From Hypholoma sublateritium FD-334 SS-4 (lineage: Eukaryota; Basidiomycota; Agaricomycetes; Agaricales; Strophariaceae), in contig KN817566.1 in assembly GCA_000827495.1 (NCBI GenBank), forward strand, positions 186,001 to 250,000: a stretch of DNA of 64,000 nucleotides, written 5' to 3'. The position numbers were made by a program, and so were the translations under genes. The first letter of the stretch is position 1. Every line of letters begins with the position of its first letter. Of this stretch, positions 23,379-35,435 are shown one piece after another. The notes under the pieces were generated by a model that had not been told where the DNA came from, did not search any database, and worked only from the letters and a program-made list of their open reading frames with translations.

Positions 23379-24101
23379 CGATCTATCTGAAAGGGAAGAT
23401 GGGGGCGTAAAGGTAAAAAAAAATATGGGCTGTCACTGGTCAGCAGCAGCAGGAAGTTGGTTCGTATATTTCTATTTTTGCCGTTATAACCTCCGTGGCA
23501 CGCTTATTAGCTAAGCGCACCACGCGTCTGACTCAAGTCACTCTTTCCTCCAATCTTCCTCCCACCACCAACTGATTCTGAGTACTCTAATTTCTGCAGC
23601 GCAAAAACTTACATCCAGTCAAGACCTTCGCACAATGTTATGGTCATTCCTGTCGCGGAGATTTTCTGAAAAACCCAGTGCAGGCAAGCTGCAGTCCAGA
23701 CCAATTCCAGACGCACCTGTCTGGTCCCTGGGACGAAACTGAGACTGGCAACGCGACGGCACCGAAACTTGCCAACTGTTCTCATGCGACTGCTCTTTTA
23801 CCTGGGGTGCATGTGGTACCAAACTAGTCATCCTATCTGAATCCACCTCGTCGAGTCACCTTGCTTCGAGTCAGTCACCCATACTTTTACCTCGGAGATG
23901 AGTCGCGACTTGTTACTTCTGTCGAATAATCACAAAAAATGTGCCACGGCCAAGCAGCCGATCCGAATTACTGACCGACTATTCTCTGGGTCGCCGAGAA
24001 ACATTCAAATCATGTAAACGCAGCGGCTACATACATATGCTGATATCTGACACGACGCACACAAAATACAGACGTTCGACCAGGGACATTACTCCTTTTG
24101 A
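23379..24101. other. intergenic, nothing recognised
   Basis: Beta-tubulin promoter and the 3' flank of homogentisate dioxygenase. A pyrimidine-rich stretch on the plus strand lies at about 23530-23570. No gene is seen. Confidence 0.4.
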
Positions 24102-26333
24102 TCACTGCTTTAATTCTGCTCCCAGCGGGGCAAGACCCGCCGCCTTCAGATCTGCGTTGACCTCGTCGATATGGTTCAGGAACTGGCCCTTGAGGTTGTC
24201 CCACATCTTAGGCTCGTGCACTGCAACGTCATGTCTGCATCAGAGACGAATATCCGCGCAGGCTTCCAGACCACGTACTGTGTAGTTTACCGGACCGCTT
24301 CATCGCGAAGTCCGTGATGGTGAACATCATACTCGACTCGAACATGAAGGCTGAGAAGTATCTTCAGCTGGTAAGTCTATATGGTAACAGCTCTGCAACT
24401 CACCGATCGTTCCCTCGGATATCCTCCTGGGAACTAGTTCGCCCTCAGACGCCTTTTTGAACTCTTCGTACGACACTGTATCTGTTTCAGTCATTGAAGC
24501 AGCGCGCCCATGTCGGCGATCTCACCTCCATGCGGACAGAATCCTGTTTCGTAGCTGGCTCCACCTATTTGAGGAAGGTTAGGCGCCCCAATATATCAGG
24601 CGAAGTATAGAATTACCAGGTTGGAAGCCGTCACTTCGTCCACCATATACGCCGTAAAGCAAGCCCATGAACTCCGTGGCCGAGTTTCGATGGTAGTACT
24701 AGACAAACGGTTGGCAGGGACATCTAACCCACTGATATGTAGACGCTCACAGGAGGTCTGAACGTCCCGCTCGCCACATCCCAACGAGGGCTAAAGATTA
24801 GGAAGTCCGCAAGAGGTACGCCGGGTTGTTTAGACTTGGCCGTGAGGACGCAGAAAATAGACGGGTCGATGTGGTCCTTCGAGATGCTGCCCACATTGAT
24901 GAACTTCTCCAGCGCATACTTGTAAGGAACATAGCTGGAAATAAAGGCAGTGTCAAGGCAGATCGAACGAGATAAAAACCGCTTGTGAGTACGCACTTTC
25001 CATGCCAGGCGACCACATCAAATGGAGTATGCTCCTGTGAACACTCATGCAGCTGACCACAAACTCTGCAATTGACATTAAAGGCAGATCAAATGCCACA
25101 CGAAGATAGATGCGACGCACTTATATATAACTGCAATAGAGAAGATATTGTTAGCGCAGACTTTTTCCATGACATCAAAACATACGCACTCGTCCAAGGA
25201 CTCTGGTCGATGTCAAAGGAGGCCAACGGCGACTCGAAGTCGCGCGGGTTCGCCAACCCGTACCCTCCTAGTGGCCCGAGCTCCGGGAGCGTGTAATGCT
25301 CGCCATATATCTCTTGGATGTCTATTCAAAGGTTCGTAATGTTGCAATATGCGCAACATAGCAGTGCACTTACATCCACGGGAAGGACCATCAGGAAGAA
25401 GGACCTAGATCTCCACAATCAGAAAATAATTCACAGACCGGCCTCACTGAAACCCACCTTGAACTTCATGCCGCGCTGGATCACGCATAGCTCCCCAGAG
25501 CGCACCATCAATCTACACAAAATCATTCCCGAAACATATAAGACACGGGCCACATCAAGCCAAGTCGACAGTATACGCACTTCCCAAACTCTGTCTGGAT
25601 ATCCAGCCGTCCCTGCTGCGGCAGGATCAGCAAGTCGCCGTCCGTATTGCAGAATGCCTTGCGCTCCATCGACGTGTTCGCGAGGTACATGTGCACCGCG
25701 AGCCCCTCGTGCAGCGTCGGGTCGCCGTTACCCGCGATCGTCTTCAGGCCCTGCACAAAGTCGACCTTCTCCCCGTCGGGCGGCAGCTCGAACGGGTGCC
25801 ACGCGAGCTGCGTGGGGCTGACGTGCACCTTGGGGTTCAGCGGGAGGAAGCACGACTCCAGCTGGATCATACGATGAGTGAGTACTGGTCCGGCGCGCGG
25901 ACAGGTAGGTTGCTACGCACATCGGGGTTGTCGGGCAGGCGTACGAAGCCCTGGTGCGCGACCGATGGGCGGATGCGGTAGAGCCACGCGCTGTAGTTCT
26001 CCGCGCGCGGAGCGACAAAGGACGCCCCCGTCATCTATCAAGCGCACGCGATTAGTCTGCAGCACAAGCTCAAAAATCGACCAGTAACTCACCCCTTCAG
26101 CGTACAAATCATACTTGCATTTTTGAGGGCTGTTCTGGCCGACGGGGAGCGTACCAGGTCTGCGATCATGCATAATCAGCCACCATCCAATAGCGTAGTC
26201 GACGATTCAAAACATACATTGCCTCGCTCGCAAAGCGATTTCCGAAGCCAACTTGGTACTGATAGGGGTCCTTCTCTTCGGAGCGAATGAAGAAAGAGCT
26301 CTGGGCGGAGGTTCCGGACGCAGAAAGAGGCAT
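24102..26333 (-). CDS. hmgA: homogentisate 1,2-dioxygenase
   Basis: Fifteen exons (minus): 26333-26218, 26159-26093, 26034-25921, 25861-25581, 25512-25458, 25404-25374, 25321-25190, 25130-25121, 25065-24997, 24934-24751, 24698-24617, 24564-24526, 24481-24404, 24350-24291, 24220-24102, giving 478 aa. Conserved blocks run in order: [78 protein letters not shown]. The iron ligands appear as His356, Glu362 ([12 protein letters not shown]) and His392 (CPHG). Their spacing equals that of human HGD (335/341/371). The enzyme opens the ring of homogentisate to maleylacetoacetate in Phe/Tyr breakdown. No other pathway gene is adjacent, unlike the clusters of some ascomycetes. Exon 8 is 10 nt long. Confidence 0.95.
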
Positions 26334-26911
26334 TGTGTTAGTACTCGAGACCGTTATAGTATGCCAAGGAAGATTGGGTCTTTGAGCAGAACGGAGGACT
26401 ATATATATGTCGGCAACTCTTTGAACCCGCAAGTAATTACTATTCAGCTCAATATGGGAGGGTCATGCAGACGGCTCCTCTCGGCTCCTGCACAGGCTCA
26501 GGAGTAATTAGGCTCTGGCATCGAAGTGCGGGAGTCGGAGGCAGTCCAAGCATGATGAGAATACGAAGAACTCGTGGGCATATGATCCCCAATATGACGT
26601 TGTGTGTGGCCTAAAACAGACCGATTTGCGCAAGTTCCGGACGACCTGTGTGGAAGGTCTCACGTTTAGGAAGCGATGATAATCATGATGTTGTTTACAT
26701 CTCGCTACTTGATGTTATATTACAAGGACAGCTTACTACATACAAGTCTTGTGTTCTTCTTCCTTATCTTCTCTCCATTTGTCTAATCGAACTGGATATC
26801 ATTCTTCGGGGAAGATAGATCAGCTACTGCGAAAGTTGTTTGATTTTCAAGATGATCGCTGTGAAGAAACAGCCATTAATCGGTAAGTCAACAATAGGAA
26901 AACGAGAGACA
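26334..26911. other. intergenic, nothing recognised
   Basis: HGD promoter and the 3' flank of the transketolase-like gene. Only short frames are seen. Confidence 0.4.
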
Positions 26912-29360
26912 TCACGGACATTGGGGGTCAAGGTTCTGGAAGGGAATTTGTTCCCATAACCCGCCACAACCTGGAAGAAGAGCATGCGATTGTTAGCGCG
27001 GCCAAACTATTCAACACACAACGACATGACAAACCTTCTTTAGTGGTTCCTATGTATGCGTATTTCGGAGTAAGCTGGCGCTCCAGGAGCCATGTTCCAA
27101 ATTTAGATCCAAGCTTCATAAGTTTGTTTAGTATGTATGGCCTCGTTATATATATAGCAGTAAATGGGACTCACGCCAGTCTTCTGGTTTAAGGACTCTA
27201 CCACGAGAACGAACGGAGTCTGGCCGATCTTCATGATTGTCTACTCGTAAAATTAGGTCTGTTTCCATCAATGAAAGAACGTCGTAATTACCTGCTCATC
27301 GACGACATTCAAGCAAGGTTTGTTGATCAAGCCGACATCGAGGCCTTCCTGTCGACACCTTAAAACAGCGTCGACGGACCTATAAAGCATCTCGCCGAAG
27401 CTGACGACGTAGCCAGCTTTTCCCTCAAAGATCACATCATCTTTTCCAGGGATGAATTGATAATCGCCTTCGAAGAACCTGGTACCATCTTCCTTCAGGA
27501 TCCAGGGCACCTTGGAACGGGTCGAGAATATGAAACGCAGACCACGCTCAAAAAAGACGCGTTGAACAATGGCAATCATTTGGGAGGGATCCGCGGGAAA
27601 GTAGAGGTATGAGTGTACATCGGAGAGGCCGTTATCGGCGAACATGTTGTTGACTCCGAAATGGCAAGTATTGTCGGCCATTTCATCAACTGAGAAAAGA
27701 ATTAGTACCCACAAATCAAAGCCGAAGGAGCGACATTTTTACCTCCAGAATGTGAGAAATGAGAGAGCACATTGCAGTTATTCAAGCGCGCCATGGTGAT
27801 CTCCGAGACCAACATCTCTAGGAAAGCAGAGAACGTGGAAAAGACGCCAAATTTGTCTGGGGCGAAGCCAAAGCCAGCTGCGGCAGAGAAATTGCCGCGT
27901 TCCATGATTCCGGAAGGGACGAACACCTCAGGATGTTTCTGGTGAATGACCTTGAGGCCAGTTGATCCTTCCAAATCGCCTGTTCGAGACCAGCGTTGAG
28001 TGAATTGAAATCAAAGAACATGGATGGACGAGAATCATCACGCACTATCAATAACCATAACTTTCTTTGCGTTCTCTTCCTTTGGGAACTTGTCTAGCAC
28101 TAGATTGACCGCCTCGCCGAAGACCACACGGTTAGCGCCGACCTCCTTACTGGAGCCGATGTATAGGTAGGGACTGGGAGTAGGCTTGATAGAATCGTAA
28201 AATGATGTGAAGCTTGATAGTCCGCGCTTTTCGAGATATTTGACGGCTGATTTGATAGGAATTACATCGTGTCCGTGAGTACTGCCTTCAATATCAGGAA
28301 TGCCAGGAGCCATTGGGCGTTTGGCGACGACTAAAAAGTATATGTGTTTTAGACATGATCTTTGTTCGGTTCCAAGAGCGCTTACCAGCAGCCGGTCCTT
28401 GGTAGGTAGTGACGGTGCTGATGGCTCCCCATAACGCATCGATGTCTTCTCCCTGGACAGTGAGGACCTTCAAGCCATGGCCTTCAAGTGTTTTGGTCAA
28501 ATCGTAACCCTTCAGGTATTCGGAAGGATGTCCGGCAATTGTCACATCGTTGTCATCGAGGATCAATTTAACATTAAGGCCTTGAGCGACAGCAAGGCGT
28601 GCAGCTTCGGCGTCGTTGCCTTCCTGCTGTGAACCGTCCGAGCCGAGGCAGAACACAACCTTATCGCGGTTAGCGAGGGCGACACCGTTCACAAGTGGCC
28701 TGTATGTGCGATTTGGGGATGAGCTATGCTTAGAATTCCCAGCTACTTACCACATGTGGCCAAGGCGGCCAGAGGAAAACTTAACCCCAGGAGTTAGGCC
28801 TAGTTCCGGGTGACCCGGGAGCTTGGAGTTAGCTTCGCGATAATGAAGGAGATGCTCGGCGGGTAGTGATCCATCCAGAGCGGCGAGAATGTACTGCGTT
28901 GCAACGCGATGTCCTGTGACGACATGCACTCAGAGCAGCAGATGATTTAGGTACGACTGTTACTTACCGGCTTCGTCGAACACAATGTCTAGGATCTTAT
29001 CCGATCCTTCGAAGAGCGCCAACAGGATGCAGACTTCAGGCACTGTATCGTAGGCACCGCCTGGTGTAAATGATGTCAGAAAGACGCGCATATATATCTA
29101 CGCCTGGGAGCTAACCTGTGTGCCCACTCACGCCTCGAGCAGCTCCAGTAGCCGTGAAGACAACAATGGCATCGCGAAGTAGTTGGATATTGGAAAGCAA
29201 CGCTTGCCGCTGCTCCACAGTTAATGTCGGCTTCGTGGCATCGAGCTTGATTCTAAGCGTTGTACATCGGACGTCAGTCCAATGTTGACAACGTGGACCA
29301 CGGCAGTACACACTTTTTGAATTGCTTGAGGTCGATTGGGAATTGGCCGATGGTGGTCAT
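26912..29360 (-). CDS. transketolase-like thiamine diphosphate enzyme
   Basis: Eleven exons (minus): 29360-29314, 29252-29116, 29060-28968, 28913-28751, 28699-28386, 28330-28046, 27979-27743, 27689-27292, 27240-27175, 27113-27035, 26970-26912, giving 625 aa. The three-domain transketolase layout is visible. The N-terminal ThDP domain has GSDGS (166-170) and Asn197, a GDG-X26-N metal/ThDP motif. The pyrimidine domain has VMVIDSDLEGSTG, GIMERGNFSAAAGF and ARLNNCNVLSHFSHSGVDE. The C-terminal domain has GKAGYVVSFGEMLYRSVDA. It is clearly different from the canonical Tkl1 type (no SANSGHPG motif; GVSGHTGGAYDT stands in its place). The exact substrate is therefore uncertain: a transketolase side branch or another ThDP ketol transferase. 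No mitochondrial or peroxisomal signal is obvious. Confidence 0.85.
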
Positions 29361-30405
29361 GACTGAGAATGTTGTGGGGGTTCAACGGCTTAATACAACG
29401 TACACAGGCGGTTTATAAGGAATTGTCGTCATCACGCTTGCCCCACACGATTTGGGGATCTTATCACCGGAAGGAGTCCGAAGGCCCGAGCTTCTAAACA
29501 GTGCAACGAACCAGGGCCTGCAAATACCATGAAATCTTGGAAATATTAGTACACTTGGGTAAAATGTCGATATTTCCATTGCTCTACATGTACAGTTATA
29601 AAGCCCAGGCTCTGAACACGAAGCGGATGACGCGAACTATGGAAAGTCGGCGATGGGAACCCAGCGAACCGGCACGCACGTTCCTGACTATCCACCGGTA
29701 ACCAGTGAAAAGAACCCAACATGCACTCAGGTGCAGAGAATTCGGATGAAGAACTAAGGATAGACGAGGTCAGCATGACGAAAAGGGTGTAAAGGTAACA
29801 GGTAAAGAGAAATGAAAAAATATCAGAGAACCGAATATCGACTTGGGTTACTCCCGAAAGAGTCCTTCAGACGGCACTTCCTAAAGCTTTCGGTGAAGAT
29901 CGTCATGCAAGAAAGGTGTGGAAAAACAAGGACGTCAAGATGAACGGAAACTCACAGGAAAGTGACCAGTAGATGGAGAAGAAACTGAAGAAAAGCAAAT
30001 TTTAAATAGACCGGGTTTTAAAACTCCGCTTCAAAAGCAATAAACATGTGACTGACACGCGCGTCGCGCGCAGGCTGGCGCGATGTTTGGGCGGAGGCCG
30101 ACCTGCATAGGAGGATTGCATCCGTCGCTATTCATGCTAGACTGAAGTATTCTCAGTGGAACGATGTCCTGCCGCTCGGACAACCTTTAAAGAATCTCAT
30201 CTCATATCACCCTTATAGACAGTTTCGGTATCTCAAGCCCGAATTCAAGTTGTTCGTATATTCGATTTTTATTCGAATAAATGTCCCTATCGATAACATA
30301 CAGGGGAGTTGTAACTTGAACTTGTTGCAGAGCACGTACAAATAGTACAGAGACTCAGTATATCACAAAGAGTGCTCCCAAAAGTCATGCATAATGGAGA
30401 AATTG
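29361..30405. other. intergenic, nothing recognised
   Basis: About 1 kb between the transketolase-like gene's promoter and the end of the arrestin gene. A GCGCG-rich patch lies near 30057-30085. No gene is recognised. Confidence 0.4.
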
Positions 30406-32118
30406 TCAATAAAATCCTTTGGAAAAAGCTTCCATATCAGGGACGATAAATTTGCCGAAAGGAACGTCCGGGGAGCAGTCGTGCGGCATGATTGATTTTG
30501 GACGAGGTCCCGGGGCGTAGAATGTGCAGATTTCGATGGGAAACTCCTGGAGGAACTTCTGTTCTTGAAACTCAAGACCAATTGCACTGAAGTCATATAA
30601 CATGACCGAGTACTGATATGATTAGACAGTGCTTTAGCGGCAGTAGTTGATCTTGAGAAGATCTGCATTGCTCACCGACAACTTGAAGTGCCCCAACTCT
30701 GTGTTAGGCTTCATGCCTGGTTTGAGGTGCAATTCACCGTTGAAAAACCGAGAGTTCAATGTAGGGTGCTCCTCGGTAGATGCCCACCATACAGCACGCT
30801 GCGAATAGTCCAGACTTTCCCTGAACGTCCCATTATCTGCAAGATTATGCTTTTGGGTGTGGTCGATTATCTGCCGCCGCACGCGGACATGAATGGATTT
30901 GGGGTTTGCGAGCAGATCCAACGCTTGCTCGTTATCGCTCTCTATTCTTATGTAGAGAGGAATGAAAGACCCGGCCTTATAAGCTAGCTGGACATAAAGG
31001 TCACGCACAAAATAAAACCTGAGTGCAATAGTATCTATCACGTACTGGCTTTGAAATATAGAGCTTTATTACAAGTCGTCAGCAACAATCATTCACGAGA
31101 AATTAGATATGACGTACTGTACACTGAGCGATAAAGTCGACACTCTTGAAAATCCTGCCTTTAATATGAATGGGTTCTTGAGAGTGCCATCCATATGGGT
31201 CAATCGAAGGGCCGAGAAGCGGAGTGCCTTCTTGATATGCCACATCTCGGAGGGGCGGAAACGGAGGCGGATAGGTGACTCTATAATACCCAAAAGGTTG
31301 CGATAATCTTTAGTTCGTAATATCGTACGTCAGCAGAAACCCGCGCCATGATATTATCGACAAGTTCTTACTCGTAGTCCTCTTTCAGAAATCCGAACCG
31401 GTTAAATTTGATCGACGCTGTATAGCTGATTGTCGCACGTATGAATCTTTCATTGAAACTGTGTGGAAGAGGGAAGGTCCTTGGTGCAGATTCATGAGCA
31501 GGAGTGAATTCGACTTCCTTGGGTAGCGTGACTGATATCGGCCAAGTATATTCTCCTTGAAGTTGCCCCTTGTATGCAGAGCGGAGCAATGTTACTCTGC
31601 TGTCAGTGGAACTATTGTCAGGTTTGCCGTAGTCCTGAGACCACAGGGTTTCCGTATGGTTGAAAAAGGTGTAATTTTTTTCGCCCTCTGGATTCGTACT
31701 TGCACCCATCAAGTAATCACCGCGGACCTGAGCAAGTGAAATATGAGCAGACTCCAAATGTGGACAATTACAGCAAACAAATTATGATCACCGTTAAAAC
31801 TATCGAGCGTATTGGATTCGGAGCGTCCGAATCCAAACGAACGACCCCTCTCAAGGGCCCAGAACCTTCCAGTATTGTTCCAACGTTTGTTGAAAGTGCT
31901 TCATGCCCGTAGATCATGAAAGAAACAAGCGGCTTCCCATCTTTGTCCAAGGTTACTTCTAGTTTTTTTTGATTAGGTTGTCTTGCAGCAGTTCTTTCAG
32001 CGTATACCGGTAGAGGATCGAACTCGACATTGGCCTGGTCGCTAATGGCACGGTTCGCATCAGATGTTGTGCGCTCCGAAGCAAGTTTGCCCGCAAAAGC
32101 GTCAGCGTGAGACGACAT
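30406..32118 (-). CDS. arrestin-like protein
   Basis: Six exons (minus): 32118-31792, 31727-31372, 31307-31118, 31063-31046, 30987-30676, 30612-30406, giving 469 aa. The family pattern of agaric arrestin-like proteins is clear. GVVRLDSDAPNPIRSIVLTV and RGDYLMGA lead the N-terminal beta-sandwich. TWPISVTLPKEVEF and FNERFIRATISYTASIKF follow. After YYRVTYPPP and the LAYKAGSFIPLYIRIES block comes the C-terminal sandwich. Relatives act as adaptors for ubiquitin ligases in transporter endocytosis; here this is inference only. The start is uncertain: ATG 32118 opens MSSHADAFAGK, but further N-terminal exons could lie in the open frames up to about 32885. Exon 4 is 18 nt (LYISKP). Confidence 0.8.
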
Positions 32119-33000
32119 GGATGAGAAGGCAGGTTTGCGATACGGGGCGCAAATAACTCGCTTATAAGCTATAAGACGGTTGTATTTTACAGATGGGGAA
32201 CCATTCAATGAGCGCGCTAAGTATTCTCACATCTGAATTGTTCGCAGTTGACTTATCTTTGATCCTCAGAGTTTCTCTAAAAAAAACAGACATCGTCCAC
32301 ATGCTTGTGTCATGCTTTGACATGAATTTGAAGTATACTGGCGCAGTATCCGCGTCGTTGCTTGAGTCCTTCTCTTTCTTTGTCCAACAGAAAGCTCGAT
32401 GCAGTCTCGCTGAAGCACGTATGTAAAGGGATTTGTCAAGGGAGTCCGCAGCGCCGCTGCTGCGATGGGTCCGGTGACTCAACTGAGAACATCCCGCTGC
32501 GTGCGTGACACCTGATTTTTGTCAACGCGACGCGCCTTGGACGCACCTTAAGCTTAAGGCCCGGGGGGGGGGTGTGGGATGAACGCCCCTCTTCGTTGTT
32601 GGCTGATACATAGCAGAAACCGGAGAGCCCAGGAAAAGAGATTGCGGAGTCGAAAGAAGACGAAGACGGGGTATGGTATGCGTACTGCTCATCATTGTTG
32701 GTTGAAGGCGAGCGCAGGGGAGTAAATGTGACGCTGAGAGGCCCCTTGTATAGCAAACGGAGGGGGGGGGGCGATGGTGCCGTCGAATTCGGGACGGCTG
32801 GGCGTAGTGGCGAAGTCGAGAGGGACGTGGCTGGGGGTGTAGAGTCACGCACCGGCTCAGCCTCAAGCGGCCCGAGCGGCCACACAGTGCGCGTTACTCC
32901 GCGTTACCACAGTGCCGGTGAGCGGCGAGCGTCTCTCCACAATAAAGTACACTCGACCGAACCACAGGTGTCTTCATTCATCTGTGCTTCTTCGACGGTG
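32119..33000 (-). other. unrecognised open frames upstream of the arrestin gene
   Basis: Two minus-strand frames, 32162-32482 and 32436-32885, are longer than their surroundings. The second is Pro/Ser-rich with SFPGLSGFCY and HTPPPGLKLKV. No family is recognised and no convincing splice joins them to the arrestin frame. They may be 5' exons or UTR of the arrestin gene, or a separate small gene. Long G-runs lie at about 32562 and 32761. Confidence 0.3.
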
Positions 33001-35435
33001 GCATTCCGTCTTTTTTTTCTGTGGTACCATAGCCGAACTTACAGAAGGTTCTTGAACTGGCCCCGACGGGGTGCTGTTTGAATCTGTGCCTCCGAGCCGC
33101 GGCGCTCGCATTGAGGGACGCGTGGGGGGGGGGGGGTGTTATTATATGTAAATGCCTACCAGTTATTAGGTTCGATGTACATTTCACAAGCTTAGGAAAA
33201 TACCTCGAGGCGGATGAAATGAAAGAACGATCAACGTCGCCAGAATTATGATTCAGAGAATGAAGAGTTCAATGTCAAAGGAGCATTCAGTGGACAACAG
33301 GAGACCACTATGTAGACGAACAAATACAAAATATTTTTGTAGTAGCGGCACCTTAACGCAGATATCGTTCTAGCCTAAATTGAAATTGGGTAATAGAGAT
33401 GGTTTGTGGTTTTTGAATTTGTAACTGGCGTTAGTTCTGCTTTCTAGACAGTGGATTTGTTGGTATATACTATCTCTCATATTGGCCGTTTCTACCTCAT
33501 GTCGTAGGGCTCAAAGTGGCCGATATCTGGCTGAGTTCAAGGTATTGCACAGAACAAAAAAGCATTGTTAGCCTTACCATATTATTGTGATTTACCTACT
33601 TATCACACGGAAGAGACATTTTGTTGAGTGGGTTTAAATTCTGGTGGCGGAAAATCAGCTCCGGCAAGATCAAACAGCTATTTGGCACAGCCTGTGGATC
33701 CTCTTTTTTGCCCATTCATGACCCTTTGATATTTCTTCAGCCTTTTTTCACCGCATTTGTATTGTGGCCCCAGAGCTCTAATCCGTCACAATGGGATGAT
33801 TGACCGCTTTAGCATCTACATGACCAAAAGAGGAAATTGATGGCCCTTCAAAGCTTCATTACAAGTTCATTTGTATTTGCAAGAGGTCATCGGCGCAGTG
33901 TTTCCAATCGCAAGCAGCATTGGTACGGTCCATTTAAAGTCACCGCAGACCGCGTTGGAAAGCGAATCAGTGAAAATGTCCTACGTATTACTTAGGCCAC
34001 ACAAACAACCGTGTCGTTGCCTGAGTCGGACTTCAAGCTTCAAGCTTCAAGCGAGACCTAATTGATATGCAGAAAGGATTATGAATTGCTGTGTCGATGT
34101 GGAAATGTGTCAGAGCATGACTTGTACTGTGCATCCGTAAGAAAACTCAATATTCACAGAACTTTCTTTGCCTTTGAAACGACTGTAGTGCAACCGAACG
34201 GTCATGATGAAAATGGATGGGGTACCGGTAAACCTTCAACGTACGTCAGGCATAAGTGCGTTTGCGTTCATAAATGGCTTTCTCGGAAGGGCAGGTGTTT
34301 CAAGCGTCCTATATGACAAGTAGCGTAAAAAAGACACTGAGATATACTCGACAAATCAAGGCCGCCCACCGTTCTAGTCTTTCTCCGAGGGCATCGGCGT
34401 ACTGTGCAGAAACCTTGTTCATATTCGACAAATTCAAATGAACGATTGTCACGGGTCATTATCCTCCCCAACTCACATTCCGCTAAGAGTCTGCGACTCA
34501 TTCTGTGGCAAGTTAACCGAGGGCTAATGTTCATGGTTGTCGCCCTCGTTTACCGTCTCAGTGACGGTCAGTACTTGCTTGCGAACTGCAACCTTGGTTA
34601 TGCTGAAAGAGGTCCATACATGAACTTGAAGTGTCACTTTCTCTTCCTTGTTTGATTCTAGACTCGGAGGTCGGAAGAAGTATGAGCGTTGTACTTATGT
34701 TGGTTGTATGAGCGCCGTAGGACTCGTGTTCAACCTACTTCAGAGCTGAATCGACAAACACTAGCCGGGGGGTGCCTTGGTTGCGACGACATTGATACAT
34801 ATCATGTTGGATTCTGCTTTACATGTTAGTAGGAGCTTTTGGCTGCGAGCATTGATGATGTTGTTGTGAGAGAGAGGGTTCGTGTGACGTGACTTGATAC
34901 GCGCCTCGGACCGTGTCTTCCAGACTCACTACGAATCTTGATTCCAACTCTCACCAGACTCCCACCATGGCTAACGCTGCAAGCTGCTATCAACATGAAG
35001 AAAGAAAGCTGTGAACGGGCAGAGCAGGAGTGGGAACAATGCTTAGTCGTAGGCAACAGTACAGAGGCATATGAGAGTTTTGAAATCTACTGTTGCACCG
35101 AACCAATAGGTAAGTAATTTGACACAATTCTGAATGTTTCTGAGCATATTTGTGTAATAGATCTGTGTTTAGATTTGGGCGCTTAAACCGCCAGCCATCA
35201 CCAGTAAGGATTCCGGCCCATTGGCACGTTGATTTTGTTATCATTATCATTTCTTCGTGAACAGCAATACAGTTTGTGAATTATCTGCGGCGATAGTTGA
35301 GTCGGCGCGTGTTGCATCCCATGCATATTGGGATCGAGGCAGATAAAAACGTTAGGATATATGTGCGACAACATTTGGTCGGCTTCAAATTACGGGACGG
35401 ACACCCAGCGTAGACCAGGATCCTCGAGGGTGCAA
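33001..35435. other. 2.4 kb without a recognised gene
   Basis: Only short frames on both strands. The region holds a G-run at about 33125-33137, a perfect 7-bp x 3 tandem repeat (cttcaag) at 34031-34051, and AT-rich DNA. No domain or splice-consistent model was found. Confidence 0.4.
34031..34051. repeat. tandem repeat (cttcaag)x3
   Basis: Three perfect copies of a 7-bp unit in intergenic DNA. Confidence 0.9.

Noticed and set aside
24102..29360. homogentisate dioxygenase and transketolase-like gene as a catabolic cluster
   Set aside because: No fumarylacetoacetase, maleylacetoacetate isomerase, 4-HPPD or regulator is adjacent, so co-orientation alone does not support a cluster.
33120..33140. 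long G-runs as G-quadruplex or telomere-like sequence
   Set aside because: Single homopolymer runs without the repeated G-tract spacing; may be assembly-prone sites.
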